From the NCBI GenBank assembly GCA_023263785.1, contig JALQUO010000001.1, positions 529,693-593,692 on the forward strand: a DNA stretch of 64,000 nucleotides. Direction: 5' to 3'. A program made the position numbers and the translations under genes. The notes beneath the pieces are model-generated. The model had not been told where the DNA came from, ran no database searches, and worked only from the letters and a program-made list of their open reading frames with translations. This DNA comes from Rickettsiales bacterium. Its GTDB lineage: Bacteria > Pseudomonadota > Alphaproteobacteria > Rickettsiales > Midichloriaceae. Below, in pieces: positions 8,650 to 17,352 of the stretch. Each line of letters opens with the position of its first letter. Position 1 is the stretch's first letter.

Positions 8650-9982
8650 TTTGTTGGATGGTGAGATCTACTTTATGAGTTTCTTCACCTTCAACCATTA
8701 TCCTGATTACGTTCTCTGTACCAGATTTTCTAACTATTATTCTGAGATCTTCATTCTCTTTTTTGATCTTTTCAATCAGTGTGACTTTATCAGTGTTTGT
8801 GAGTGGATTAGCGCCATATGTAAATCCAATGCTTGCTGACTTTTGAGGTATGAGTGGGAATATGTCAGGTATATCACTTGCTTTTAGATTTTGTTCCTCA
8901 AGAAATGCTAAAATTTGAAGGGCAGCTACTATTCCATCTCCTGTTGATGTGTAATCACTCAAAATTATATGTCCTGATGTTTCACCTCCAAGGTTACAAT
9001 TTCTCTTTCGCATTTCGTGTGCTACGTGTTTATCCCCAACATTTGTTCTATGAGTTTTTAATCCTAAATCGGCAAAGTGTTTATCTAAAGCTGAGTTTGA
9101 CAGATGAGTAACAACTATACCATCGCCTCTCAGTCTATTTTTACTCTGTAAAAATTTTCCTATAACAGTAATTATTTGATCACCATTTATTACCCTACCT
9201 ATTTCGTCACATACAAGCAACCTATCTCCATCTCCATCAAGTGCTATCCCAATGTCACTTCGAGTCTCAACAACCTTTGCACACATTGCAGATGGATGCA
9301 TTGAACCACATCCATCATTTATATTTATGCCATTTGGTTCGGTACCTATAGTTACAACTTCAGCACCTAGTTCCCAGAAAACATTTGGTGCAATCCTATA
9401 AGCAGCACCGTTTCCACAATCGACTACAATTCTTACTCCTTCAAGGGTTAAATTTTTAGGAAAACAACTCTTTACATATTCTATATATCTTCCATGTACA
9501 TCTTCTAGTCTTGATACTTTTCCTAGGGCAGCTGCTTCTGCAAGGTGTTTTTCTGGCTCCTGCTGATCTAGAATTATTTGATGCAGTTTATTTTCTAATT
9601 CAGAAGATAGTTTATATCCATTATCGTCAAATATCTTTAGTCCATTATCATGAAATGGATTATGTGATGCAGTTATCATTATCCCAAGGTCTGCACGGAT
9701 TGACTTGATTAGCATTGGAACTGATGGTGTTGGCATAGGGCCAACAACTGTAACGTTGACACCTGCAGCAGAAAGACCTGCTGTGAGAGCAGATTCTATC
9801 AGGTATCCTGAGAGTCTTGTATCTTTTGCAATTATAACTTTTGGTCTATATCCTTTTTCATGTTTAAGTGAGCATAGCCCTTGGACCATAGATCCTATAC
9901 CAATACTGAGCTTGAGGACTTCACTTGGAGTCATTGGATACTTATTTATTGTACCCCTAATACCATCTGTGCCAAATAGCAT
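8624..9982 (-). CDS. glmM: Phosphoglucosamine mutase GlmM
   Basis: GlmM converts glucosamine-6-phosphate to glucosamine-1-phosphate, the route to UDP-GlcNAc for peptidoglycan and lipid A. The 452-residue sequence starts F-G-T-D-G-I-R-G and has the phosphoserine loop T-A-S-H-N-P, the metal loop D-G-D-G-D-R, the sugar-binding G-G-E-T-S-G-H and the C-terminal phosphate loop R-K-S-G-T-E-N. All catalytic motifs are intact. Its presence with murF, ddl, kdsB and a lipid A acyltransferase supports a complete Gram-negative envelope. Confidence 0.97.
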   Translation of the reverse strand: MLFGTDGIRGTINKYPMTPSEVLKLSIGIGSMVQGLCSLKHEKGYRPKVIIAKDTRLSGYLIESALTAGLSAAGVNVTVVGPMPTPSVPMLIKSIRADLGIMITASHNPFHDNGLKIFDDNGYKLSSELENKLHQIILDQQEPEKHLAEAAALGKVSRLEDVHGRYIEYVKSCFPKNLTLEGVRIVVDCGNGAAYRIAPNVFWELGAEVVTIGTEPNGININDGCGSMHPSAMCAKVVETRSDIGIALDGDGDRLLVCDEIGRVINGDQIITVIGKFLQSKNRLRGDGIVVTHLSNSALDKHFADLGLKTHRTNVGDKHVAHEMRKRNCNLGGETSGHIILSDYTSTGDGIVAALQILAFLEEQNLKASDIPDIFPLIPQKSASIGFTYGANPLTNTDKVTLIEKIKKENEDLRIIVRKSGTENVIRIMVEGEETHKVDLTIQQIKEILTTP

Positions 9983-10066
9983 GTGTTTTTTTGGTTGCTG
10001 TTAATTCTAAAGACTTTTATACACAAAAGCAATCAAATATGCTAATCTGTAGACAAAAATATACAT

Positions 10067-10379
10067 ATGGATTGGATTTTCTTATTTTTAGCGGGTGTTT
10101 TTGAAGTTGTTTGGGCTGTATGTTTAAAGTATTGCGATGGCTTTAAACCAACTTTTGCTCTTTTTTACAACTATTTCTGGATCTCTTTTGAGTATGATAT
10201 GTCTTGGACTTGCTATAAGAACTATTCCAATGGGTACAGCGTATGCTATATGGACTGGTATGGGGGTCGTAGGAATAACAATATATGGAATAACATTTTT
10301 AGGAGAAAGTACTGATCTTTTAAGAATTTTCTTTTTATTAATGATATTTGTTGGTGCGATAGGATTAAAGATAGCATGA
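10067..10379 (+). pseudogene. SMR-family transporter (SugE/Gdx-like), frameshifted
   Basis: A small multidrug resistance protein, probably of the SugE/Gdx (guanidinium exporter) branch, of about 103 residues and four helices if the frame is joined. The first frame reads M-D-W-I-F-L with the essential Glu in F-E-V-V-W-A and then G-F-K-P-T-F-A-L-F. The rest lies in the next frame (I-P-M-G-T-A-Y-A-I-W-T-G, then L-G-E-S). The switch is at a run of six T at 10161-10166, where removing one T joins the frames exactly. No other residue seems lost. It is a fresh pseudogene, a phase-variable gene, or a sequencing indel. Confidence 0.8.
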
Positions 10380-10454
10380 TGGTGCCGAAAAGAGGAATTG
10401 AACCTCCGACCTACTGATTACGAATCAGTTGCACTACCCCTGTGCTATTTCGGC
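10380..10454 (-). tRNA. tRNA-Thr (anticodon CGT)
   Basis: The reverse strand folds into a full cloverleaf: acceptor GCCGAAA/TTTCGGC, D stem GCAC/GTGC, anticodon stem ACTGA/TCAGT with loop TTCGTAA (anticodon CGT), and a T arm GGAGG/CCTCT with loop TTCAATT. The discriminator A is followed by an encoded CCA (10380-10382). It reads ACG codons. It lies immediately after the stop of the broken SMR gene. Confidence 0.93.
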
Positions 10455-10528
10455 AAAAAACTCAGATTGATAATAACTTAAATGAAAATTTGAAGCAATA
10501 GAACTGACAAATTAGATGCTTCAACTAG

Positions 10529-10577
10529 TTGATATTGTAAAGACCACATGATAAAATGGTTCCTATTATTATAATAG
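10529..10577 (+). promoter_or_regulatory. Putative promoter with palindromic operator for the ABC genes
   Basis: TTGATA (10529-10534) and TAAAAT (10552-10557) are 17 bases apart, a good sigma-70 match. A perfect palindrome with 7-base arms around one base (CTATTAT-T-ATAATAG, 10563-10577) covers the expected start site, where a repressor would act. The leader to the permease ATG is about 110 bases. The rest of 10455-10675 shows no gene. The operator role is inference. Confidence 0.45.
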
Positions 10578-10675
10578 TGTATCAAAACCTCCCCCTAGAC
10601 TTTTTTGGAGAAATGTTTTATACAATTATTAGTATAGTAACGAAGAATCAGATGGTAAATAAATTAATTTAAGTT

Positions 10676-11515
10676 ATGGAAGTAATATATGGTGTTCTTG
10701 AACAAGGGTTAATATATGGCCTTGTTGGGATGGCTATTTTCTTAACACTACGGGTAATAGACTTCCCTGATATGGGTGTTAATAGTACTTTCACACTAGG
10801 TGCAGCTGTTTGGTTCTGTGCGACAAAAATGAGTTGTGGACCAATCTTATCATCTGTTTTGGCATTTTTTGCAGGTGCAATTGCAGGTTATATAACAGCA
10901 ACTTTGAAGCTCTTTTTTAACATCAGAAGCTTGCTTGCTGGAATCATAACAATGATTGCCTTGTACTCTGTTAACATGCGGTTGATGGGGAGGCCAAACA
11001 TACCATTGATGCACATTCAAACAGTTTTCAACACACCAAATGATACAGTCAGGATTCTCATACTATGTGGAATAGTTGTTGTATGTTTTATATTTTTAAG
11101 TTGGTTTTTTCTTTCAGAAATTGGATTGGGAATAAGAGTTTCTGGTCACAACTATATGCTTGGTGAAACATATGGAGTTAGTAAAATTTTTACTGTTGGT
11201 GCAATTGTTTCTTTGAGCAATGGGATAGTAGCTCTGAGTGGTGCATTACTTGGTCAGCTGCAGGGGTTTATAGATATAAATATGGGAACAGGAGTTCTGA
11301 TAATGGGATTAGTTAGTGTGATTATTGGAGAAAAAATCCTTTCAAGCACAAAAATATATGTGATGATATTCATGTCGATAATTGGTGCTATTCTTTATAA
11401 AGTTGCAGTAACATTAGCCTTATTCTCATCAGATCTTGGTTTAAAGTCATCTGATATATACATAATCACTGCTCTTATGATGGTAAGTATGATGATTAAG
11501 AAAAACAATTGTTGA
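10676..11515 (+). CDS. ABC transporter permease (COG4120 type)
   Basis: A 279-residue inner-membrane permease with eight or more hydrophobic helices, related to branched-chain amino-acid type permeases (LivH-like). The conserved region G-Q-L-Q-G-F-I-D-I-N-M-G-T-G is typical of the COG4120 group, annotated as part of an uncharacterised or tryptophan/tyrosine-type uptake system. The ATPase gene follows after 1 base. The expected periplasmic binding protein is not in this window. A promoter and a palindrome lie upstream, suggesting regulated expression. The substrate is unknown, though an amino acid is the best guess. Confidence 0.8.
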   Translation: MEVIYGVLEQGLIYGLVGMAIFLTLRVIDFPDMGVNSTFTLGAAVWFCATKMSCGPILSSVLAFFAGAIAGYITATLKLFFNIRSLLAGIITMIALYSVNMRLMGRPNIPLMHIQTVFNTPNDTVRILILCGIVVVCFIFLSWFFLSEIGLGIRVSGHNYMLGETYGVSKIFTVGAIVSLSNGIVALSGALLGQLQGFIDINMGTGVLIMGLVSVIIGEKILSSTKIYVMIFMSIIGAILYKVAVTLALFSSDLGLKSSDIYIITALMMVSMMIKKNNC

Positions 11516-11516
11516 A

Positions 11517-12260
11517 ATGATAAAACTACAAAATATATCCGTTGTTTTTAACGAAGGAACAAAATTTGAAAAAAAAGTTCTAGATAATATATCTCTTTCA
11601 ATAGCAGCTGGAAAAGGCGTTGCAATAAGAGGTGGTAATGGAGCGGGTAAAAGCACATTGGTTAAAGTCATTGCAGGAGAAATAAAATCAACCCATGGTA
11701 GAGTTTTAATAAACAATAAGGACTATACAAAAAAGAGTATAGTTGAGAGATCTCACATTATTAGTAGGGTTTTTCAAGATCATATGCTGGGTACAGCATT
11801 AGATATGACTGTTCTTGAAAACATGCTCTTTGCAAGCAAAAGAGGTATGAAGAGGCATTTTAGTTTGTTAAATGCTAAATCTCAACATGAATTTTTTATT
11901 GAAAGATTGTCGGAGCTAAAAATGGGATTGGAGGAAAAACTTGACTATCAAGTAAAATATCTTTCTGGAGGCCAAAGACAAGCATTAAGCCTCGTGATGG
12001 CAGTTCTAAATCCTTGTAAGTTACTTATTCTTGATGAACACACATCTGCTCTCGATGATAAGACAGCACACATAGTCATGCAGATGACAATGGAAGTTGT
12101 AAGGAAACATAGTGTAACAACCCTTATGATCACACATGATCCGAATGAGGCGGCATTTTGTGATCAGATTCTTGAAATAAGAGAAGGAAAGATATACGAA
12201 GAAGGTTCAATGAATAATGATGAACTTACATATAGAAAGATAACTAATAACTCTATTTAA
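11517..12260 (+). CDS. ABC transporter ATP-binding protein (COG1101 type)
   Basis: The ATPase partner of the preceding permease, 247 residues. Walker A is G-G-N-G-A-G-K-S-T (about residues 39-47), the Q loop Q-D-H follows, the signature is Y-L-S-G-G-Q-R-Q-A, and Walker B L-L-I-L-D-E-H precedes the switch H in M-I-T-H-D-P. The D-E-H after Walker B, rather than D-E-P, is a feature of the COG1101 group. All catalytic residues are present, so the pair should be active. It converges on rsfS with 3 bases between the stops. Confidence 0.88.
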   Translation: MIKLQNISVVFNEGTKFEKKVLDNISLSIAAGKGVAIRGGNGAGKSTLVKVIAGEIKSTHGRVLINNKDYTKKSIVERSHIISRVFQDHMLGTALDMTVLENMLFASKRGMKRHFSLLNAKSQHEFFIERLSELKMGLEEKLDYQVKYLSGGQRQALSLVMAVLNPCKLLILDEHTSALDDKTAHIVMQMTMEVVRKHSVTTLMITHDPNEAAFCDQILEIREGKIYEEGSMNNDELTYRKITNNSI

Positions 12261-12263
12261 GAT

Positions 12264-12599
12264 TCATTTATAAAGTCCTTCAAGATCATATTTCTCCCTT
12301 GCTTCTTGTGTGAAAAGGTGAATCATGATTTCCTGTAGGTCAATTAATATCCACTGAGGTGTTTTTGTTGTTCCTTCTATCTTGACTGGCAATTCAAATT
12401 CATGTTTTATCTTATCTCCAAGCTTTTCAGACGAGGAAACTATGTGCTTATATGAGTTGCCAGTTCCTATAACTACATGACTTGCAAGATCACTTCTTTT
12501 TTTAGAAAGCTCAATGACTTTTATGTCTTCTATTTTATCATCGTCAAGACTTTTAACAATAAATTGCAGTAATTCAGTTATATTATTTTCATTTGTCAT
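12264..12599 (-). CDS. rsfS: Ribosomal silencing factor RsfS
   Basis: RsfS (DUF143/Iojap family) binds ribosomal protein L14 and blocks subunit joining when nutrients are scarce. The 111-residue sequence shows the family pattern: an early D-K-I-E-D-I-K-V-I-E-L segment, V-V-I-G-T-G-N-S, and the C-terminal W-I-L-I-D-L-Q-E-I-M-I-H-L-F. Its start overlaps the upstream gene's end by 11 bases, so the two are translationally close. nadD, a frequent partner, is absent here. Confidence 0.9.
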   Translation of the reverse strand: MTNENNITELLQFIVKSLDDDKIEDIKVIELSKKRSDLASHVVIGTGNSYKHIVSSSEKLGDKIKHEFELPVKIEGTTKTPQWILIDLQEIMIHLFTQEAREKYDLEGLYK

Positions 12600-13335
12600 T
12601 AGATTTCTGTGAAATATATTGAGATAAGATATCTATAATAAAAGATACGTTTTCCGTTGATTCATCATTTTGTTTCAATGCATTGAGGTAAAGTTTTGTT
12701 TTTGCAACATTTCCTGTAGCATCATTTGCAGCTATTGCAGTCAATGTAATTGCATCTGAAAAAATTTTATCGTGAGAGATAGAATGTGCGATCTTATTAT
12801 CTTTGATATAAGGTGCAAAATATTCATCTAATTGCTTCAAAGGTTTTTCATATAGCTTGTCATTGAATTGCAGCTTTGCATTGATTTCAACAAGCTTTGA
12901 ATACTCTCTCAATGTTTGGGAATCACTATCTTTTTCAACTCTTTGGTAGTAGTAGATAGCCTTTGTATGATTTCCACTTAATAATGAAAGACTTGCTAGA
13001 TAGAAGTTTGCAAGGGCCGAGTATGCTGAACTATTTCTCTCAGCAAGCTTCTCAAGCTTAGCAGTCTGGAGATTATTCATCTCCTCAATCTTCTTTTGTT
13101 CGTCAGGATTTTTATCCTGAATCTTTGTATTGTTAATTTTGTTAACTATTTGAGTCAGCAGAGCTCCTTCTTCTTGTATTTTCTCATCCTTCCTTGAGTC
13201 ATACCAAGAAGATATACCAAGATAAATTATAGTTATGATTCCTAGTGCAAAAAGACCTGCTGTAGCTCTTCCGAGGATTTTATTTGTCTTGAGCTCCTTT
13301 GTGGACTCATTTATTTCATCTAGGATATCTGTCAT
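12589..13335 (-). CDS. Membrane-anchored TPR-like protein (YfgM-like)
   Basis: A 248-residue protein with one N-terminal membrane helix (about residues 27-45) after a charged cytoplasmic stub, then a helical domain with tetratricopeptide-like repeats (Y-S-A-L-A-N-F-Y-L-A-S-L-S-L-L-S-G-N). This is the layout of YfgM, a periplasmic ancillary subunit at the SecYEG translocon, and of related Rickettsiales proteins. It sits between uppS (3 bases upstream) and rsfS (overlap). The role at the translocon is inferred from the architecture only. Confidence 0.6.
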   Translation of the reverse strand: MTDILDEINESTKELKTNKILGRATAGLFALGIITIIYLGISSWYDSRKDEKIQEEGALLTQIVNKINNTKIQDKNPDEQKKIEEMNNLQTAKLEKLAERNSSAYSALANFYLASLSLLSGNHTKAIYYYQRVEKDSDSQTLREYSKLVEINAKLQFNDKLYEKPLKQLDEYFAPYIKDNKIAHSISHDKIFSDAITLTAIAANDATGNVAKTKLYLNALKQNDESTENVSFIIDILSQYISQKSNDK

Positions 13336-13338
13336 ATT

Positions 13339-14028
13339 TTATTTTCTAGTACCAAATCTTCTGTTTCTTAATTTAAACTCATTGAGTGCATTATGCAAAT
13401 CATCATCATCAAAATCAGGCCACAGGACATCTGAAAAATAAAATTCAGTATAGGCTATTTGCCATAAAAGAAAGTTGCTCACCCGCATCTCACTACTAGT
13501 TCTGATTAGTAAATCTGGATCTGGTAAATTATGAGGGTTGATATTTTTTTCAAAATCTTTGTAGAAGGCTTCAAAATCATTTGCGTCTTTTATTGAATCA
13601 AATGCTGCCTTTAAAATCTCTTGCCTTGATCCATAGCTGACTGCTATGATAACAGTTAGGCCAGAATTTTTCGAAGAGAGTCTTTCAATCTCATTCATTA
13701 GCTCTACAACATCGCATGAGATTCTACTTCTATCACCAATGAAGATAATCCTTATGTTTTCAAATGAATTTGAGTCAATCCTTTTCATCATATACTCTTT
13801 GAAGATCGACATTATAAGTGTGATCTCATCAACTGGCCTGCTCCAGTTCTCAAAAGAAAAAGCATACAAAGTAAGATATTTTATACCAAGCCTTGAGCTC
13901 TCTGAAATAATCTTATCAGCAGCTTCGGTCCCCTTCTTATAAGCAAACTCTAAGCTTGTATCATTGACTTTTGCCCATCTGTTGTTGCCATCCATTATGA
14001 TAGCTATGTGTTGAGGCGTTTTTGACAT
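13339..14028 (-). CDS. uppS: Undecaprenyl diphosphate synthase UppS
   Basis: UppS elongates farnesyl diphosphate with isopentenyl units to the C55 lipid carrier used for peptidoglycan and O-antigen. The 229-residue protein has the catalytic loop I-M-D-G-N-N-R-W-A-K, F-S-F-E-N-W-S-R-P, and the C-terminal D-L-L-I-R-T-S-S-E-M-R-V-S-N-F-L-L-W-Q block with Y-T-E-F-Y. All substrate-binding residues I can check are present. It is the first gene of the uppS - YfgM-like - rsfS cluster and is separated from its usual neighbour cdsA. Confidence 0.96.
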   Translation of the reverse strand: MSKTPQHIAIIMDGNNRWAKVNDTSLEFAYKKGTEAADKIISESSRLGIKYLTLYAFSFENWSRPVDEITLIMSIFKEYMMKRIDSNSFENIRIIFIGDRSRISCDVVELMNEIERLSSKNSGLTVIIAVSYGSRQEILKAAFDSIKDANDFEAFYKDFEKNINPHNLPDPDLLIRTSSEMRVSNFLLWQIAYTEFYFSDVLWPDFDDDDLHNALNEFKLRNRRFGTRK

Positions 14029-14072
14029 AATTTCAAACGGAGAAGTGCTGGAAATGATTCCAGCAGATTCGA

Positions 14073-14957
14073 TTATGCTCCAAGAGCGAATCTAAGATAC
14101 CCTGAGAGCTTCAGCGAGCATCCTAACTCTTTTCCTAAATCAGAAATAACTTCAGAGACTTTTTTATCAGGATTAATAACGAAAGATTGCTCTAGTAATA
14201 CAACCTCTTCATAAAATTTACGTAGTCTTCCTTCGATCATCTTCTCAATGACATTATCAGACTTACCAGAAGCTCTTGTTTGTTCTGTAAGGATTGATTT
14301 CTCTTTTTCAACATGACTTTGATCTAAACTACCTACATCAAGTGCTTCAGGTTTTGTTGCAGCTATGTGCATCCCAATCTGTTTTGCAATATTCTGAACC
14401 TTAGATTTATCTGTAAGCCCCTTATCACTTTCTATCATCACAGCAACACCTATCTTGCCACATGTTGTACTGTTTTCTATTGCATTATGAACATAAAAAC
14501 TCACTACGCCATGGCTAGGAAGAGATAAGTAACTAACTCTAGCAAGCCTCATATTCTCACCTAAAGTTGCTATGTTTTCAGCTATTGCATCAGATATAAC
14601 AACTCCATCACTTAGTTTTGCATTTTGCAATGATTCAACATCAGCTTTTGTTTTTAATGCTTCTGAAGCTATAGCATCAGCAAGAGCAACAAACTTTGAG
14701 TTTTTAGCAACAAAGTCTGTTTCGGAATTTAGCTCAACTACAGCTGCACCTTTATCATTTATTGCAACTGCTATTACACCCTCAGATGTAATACGGTCGC
14801 TCTTCTTACTTGCATTACTGATTCCCTTCTTTCTTAGCCTCTCCTTTGCAGCTTCTATATCCCCATTTGTTTCAGTTAATGCCTTTTTACAGTCCATCAT
14901 ACCTACACCTGTTGAGTCGCGAAGTGCCTTTACTAAACTTGCATTTATTTCTGTCAT
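14073..14957 (-). CDS. tsf: Elongation factor Ts
   Basis: EF-Ts exchanges GDP for GTP on EF-Tu. The 294-residue sequence begins with the UBA domain (L-R-D-S-T-G-V-G-M-M-D-C-K-K-A-L) and contains the exchange core motif N-S-E-T-D-F-V-A-K-N around residue 80, followed by the dimerisation domain with H-I-A-A-T-K-P. Length is normal for the alphaproteobacterial form. It stands alone; rpsB is 8 kb away and frr 25 kb away. Confidence 0.97.
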   Translation of the reverse strand: MTEINASLVKALRDSTGVGMMDCKKALTETNGDIEAAKERLRKKGISNASKKSDRITSEGVIAVAINDKGAAVVELNSETDFVAKNSKFVALADAIASEALKTKADVESLQNAKLSDGVVISDAIAENIATLGENMRLARVSYLSLPSHGVVSFYVHNAIENSTTCGKIGVAVMIESDKGLTDKSKVQNIAKQIGMHIAATKPEALDVGSLDQSHVEKEKSILTEQTRASGKSDNVIEKMIEGRLRKFYEEVVLLEQSFVINPDKKVSEVISDLGKELGCSLKLSGYLRFALGA

Positions 14958-15027
14958 CTTAAATTATAATTGTTTATTTTCTTAAAAATATTTAAATTCG
15001 TGAGATTCAGTATATCATATTTTTGGA

Positions 15028-15456
15028 CTACTTCTCATCAGCTTTTGTTGAAGTTTTTTCTTCACCTTTTTTGTTATTTTTTTTCTCTTGTTTCTCAGGC
15101 TTACTATCCTTATCTTTTTGAGAACCTTTTGAAACAAAATCTGCTACATATAGTTTATGTAATTTAACTTTTACATCTTTTGCAATTTCTACTAGAATAT
15201 GATCTCCATCTTGTGGGACATTTGATACTGTTCCAATGATACCACCAGATGTAACTATTTCATCTCCGCGAGATAGTCCTTTGAGCTTTTCACTGTGTTC
15301 TTTATTTTTCTTTTGCTGAGGCCTTATGACTAAGAAGTAGAAAACAGCCATGATGAGAATGGGTAGCATAAGGTTATTAAATGTTGATCCCTTCTGAGAG
15401 TCAGTAGAATCAGCAAAAGCTTCGCGTATTATAAGTTGAGAAAATTCAGTTGTCAT
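15028..15456 (-). CDS. yajC: Preprotein translocase subunit YajC
   Basis: YajC is the small membrane partner of SecDF at the Sec translocon. The 142-residue protein has one hydrophobic helix (L-M-L-P-I-L-I-M-A-V-F-Y-F-L-V) followed by the hallmark R-P-Q-Q-K-K and the cytosolic domain with L-S-R-G-D-E-I-V-T-S-G-G-I-I-G-T-V. It carries an unusual Lys/Glu-rich C-terminal tail of about 35 residues. secD and secF are not adjacent. Confidence 0.93.
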   Translation of the reverse strand: MTTEFSQLIIREAFADSTDSQKGSTFNNLMLPILIMAVFYFLVIRPQQKKNKEHSEKLKGLSRGDEIVTSGGIIGTVSNVPQDGDHILVEIAKDVKVKLHKLYVADFVSKGSQKDKDSKPEKQEKKNNKKGEEKTSTKADEK

Positions 15457-15881
15457 TTAGTTACGTATTTTATTATTGATTTTATCGTGAAGAATAGCAT
15501 TTAAGGTAGTTGTGTGCAATATCCATATTTTGTAAAAAAATCTTGACACCTCCAAGTTGAATCTGTTATCTTTAATATTAGGGTTGGATAAAAACAACTC
15601 AGGGTAATGGAGTAAAAATGCGAGATGATAAGTAACAAGAATTTTTTATAGTTGTTGTATATGACATAACAAGCATAAATCGAAAAATAATTTGATTAAA
15701 AATAATAAAAATTTTTTCAATTGTGGGGTGAGTCAAGATTTCTGAAGAGGTGTTATTTAAAGTGATGAAAATTGCAAATAAAAGACAACAAAAGGGGATG
15801 TGTTTTATTTAAAATTATTTCAATGATCAGAAAAATTATTTCGGGGGCAGCTAAAACTTAATGTAAAAAAATAAGGTAAAA
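15457..15881 (+). promoter_or_regulatory. Promoter and long untranslated leader of the 15882 gene
   Basis: This 425-base gap has no convincing gene. TTGACA at 15543-15548 with TATCTT at 15567-15572 (18-base spacer) is a plausible promoter pointing at the gene at 15882, leaving a leader of about 300 bases. Within the leader two tiny ORFs are visible (a 5-codon one near 15618 and a 14-codon one near 15764), which could be chance. A good ribosome-binding site AAGGT lies just before the 15882 ATG. Confidence 0.4.
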
Positions 15882-17234
15882 ATGACAAATATAATAGAAC
15901 AACAACAACAAAGAATAACAGCATTAGAAACAAATCGTGATGCAGATTTAGCAGCACTATGCTCAGGGGATTTTTTTAATGCAGCACCTCAATTTCCACC
16001 AACATTAATGTCACGTTTGATAACACAGACTGCGAATACAATAACCCTAGAATCAATAGATGATCTAAAGACTCAAATTGAAGCAGTTGAAGGAACTGGT
16101 GCAGTTAAAGTTGCAGGAGTTCAGGGTGTGCTTGATGAATTTATAGGATCAAAACAAGAAGCTCTTGAAGCAGCTCAAGAAGTTGTTAATAAAGCTAAAG
16201 TAAAATTAGCTGATTTTGAAGCAGATGAAAGGGCGCAACAAAAAAGCAGGACTAAAACTTTAACTCTTGGTTTGACAAGAAGTGAGGTCGAAGAAGAATT
16301 AGCAACTGCAAGGGAAGCAAGAAATAAAATCAGAAGTGAGATCTCATCTATGCAAGCAGCAAAGGCACAGCTTCAGTCTCAGGCAGGCACTATAGAAACT
16401 GAATATGAAAAAAATGCTAAGGTTGAAAAAGAAAAACTAACAACTCTTGAGAAAGATGGGGCAAAAGCACTTGAGGCATTCCAACAAACTTTATTCAAAC
16501 AAATCATAGAGCAAGCAACATTATCACAAGTTAATGAAAGATTAGGTGTAGCAGATCAAAAAACAACAGCAGAAATTGCTAAAGAAGTTGCAGGGAGGGA
16601 TTTAAGTGAAATTAAGAATTCACTAACAAAAGATCAACAAGCAGAGTTAGATGCAGCCATTTCAGCCTTAAAAGAGGGAAAAGTTCAAGGAGAAGAAATA
16701 GATACAGCAGCCCTATTAGGAGAAATTAATAGAGAGGTTGAAAAAAGTGTAAAAGGGATTTTCAATAATCCTAACTATAAAACAATAAGTCAAGATATTC
16801 TAAATGAGTTTTTGAGCCAACCTACATTTAAAGGCCCACAAGGTAAAGTAGATCTTAAATTAGTTGGTAGTGGACCAGAGGCTAAATGGACGGTTAGTGC
16901 AAAAGATGGAGTTGATGTAGATGCAAAAGCTATTGAAAAATTACAAGGTGATCTTGATACTCGTTTGAGAACTGATGATAAATTAAAGGCAAAAACTGAA
17001 GGATTTACTAAACTAGTTAATGTTGCAGTTGAAGAAAATCAACAATCACCAACTTTATGGGATAAATTTATAAATTTCATAAACCAAATAAAACAGAAGT
17101 TAGGATTTGATGTAAAGCTTGAAAACAAACAAGAAATTTCATCAAAACAAGATAGAGCTGCTAAGCGTTCTGTTGGTAAATTCACAAAAGATGTATTGCA
17201 GAAAGCTGGTAGTAGTAGAAGTGCTGCAATATAG
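15882..17234 (+). CDS. Coiled-coil protein, possible secreted effector
   Basis: A 450-residue protein I do not recognise. It is rich in Ala, Glu, Lys and Gln, lacks a signal peptide, and is predicted by eye to form long helices or coiled coil from about residue 65 to 245. Near the C-terminus a short amphipathic or hydrophobic helix (about 393-409, W-D-K-F-I-N-F-I-N-Q) precedes a basic, Ser-rich tail ending S-S-R-S-A-A-I. A basic C-terminal tail is a feature of several type IV secreted effectors, so a host-directed role is possible but unproven. The gene is intact, flanked by a long leader and by hairpins after the stop. Confidence 0.75.
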   Translation: MTNIIEQQQQRITALETNRDADLAALCSGDFFNAAPQFPPTLMSRLITQTANTITLESIDDLKTQIEAVEGTGAVKVAGVQGVLDEFIGSKQEALEAAQEVVNKAKVKLADFEADERAQQKSRTKTLTLGLTRSEVEEELATAREARNKIRSEISSMQAAKAQLQSQAGTIETEYEKNAKVEKEKLTTLEKDGAKALEAFQQTLFKQIIEQATLSQVNERLGVADQKTTAEIAKEVAGRDLSEIKNSLTKDQQAELDAAISALKEGKVQGEEIDTAALLGEINREVEKSVKGIFNNPNYKTISQDILNEFLSQPTFKGPQGKVDLKLVGSGPEAKWTVSAKDGVDVDAKAIEKLQGDLDTRLRTDDKLKAKTEGFTKLVNVAVEENQQSPTLWDKFINFINQIKQKLGFDVKLENKQEISSKQDRAAKRSVGKFTKDVLQKAGSSRSAAI

Positions 17235-17303
17235 AATAAAAGATAAAATTTATTCTAGTAACAATATGTTGCTGTGATCGAGATTAATCTTGAACACAGC
17301 AAC
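17232..17303. terminator. Two intergenic hairpins between convergent genes
   Basis: A 9-bp stem (TAGAATAAA 17232-17240 with TTTATTCTA 17249-17257) is followed by a second perfect 9-bp stem (GTTGCTGTG 17268-17276 with CACAGCAAC 17295-17303) whose loop is itself nearly self-complementary. They lie between the 15882 gene and kdsB, which converge. No clear T tract follows, so termination is likely but not certain. Confidence 0.45.
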
Positions 17304-17352
17304 GGTGTTATGCAATTGTAGGTATTCTGAGTGTTTTATTTATTTTAGACTT

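Noticed and set aside
14572-14985. Plus-strand ORF of 137 codons over tsf
   Set aside because: Fully antisense to EF-Ts; low-complexity Ser/Ala/Phe composition is the mirror of the tsf codons.
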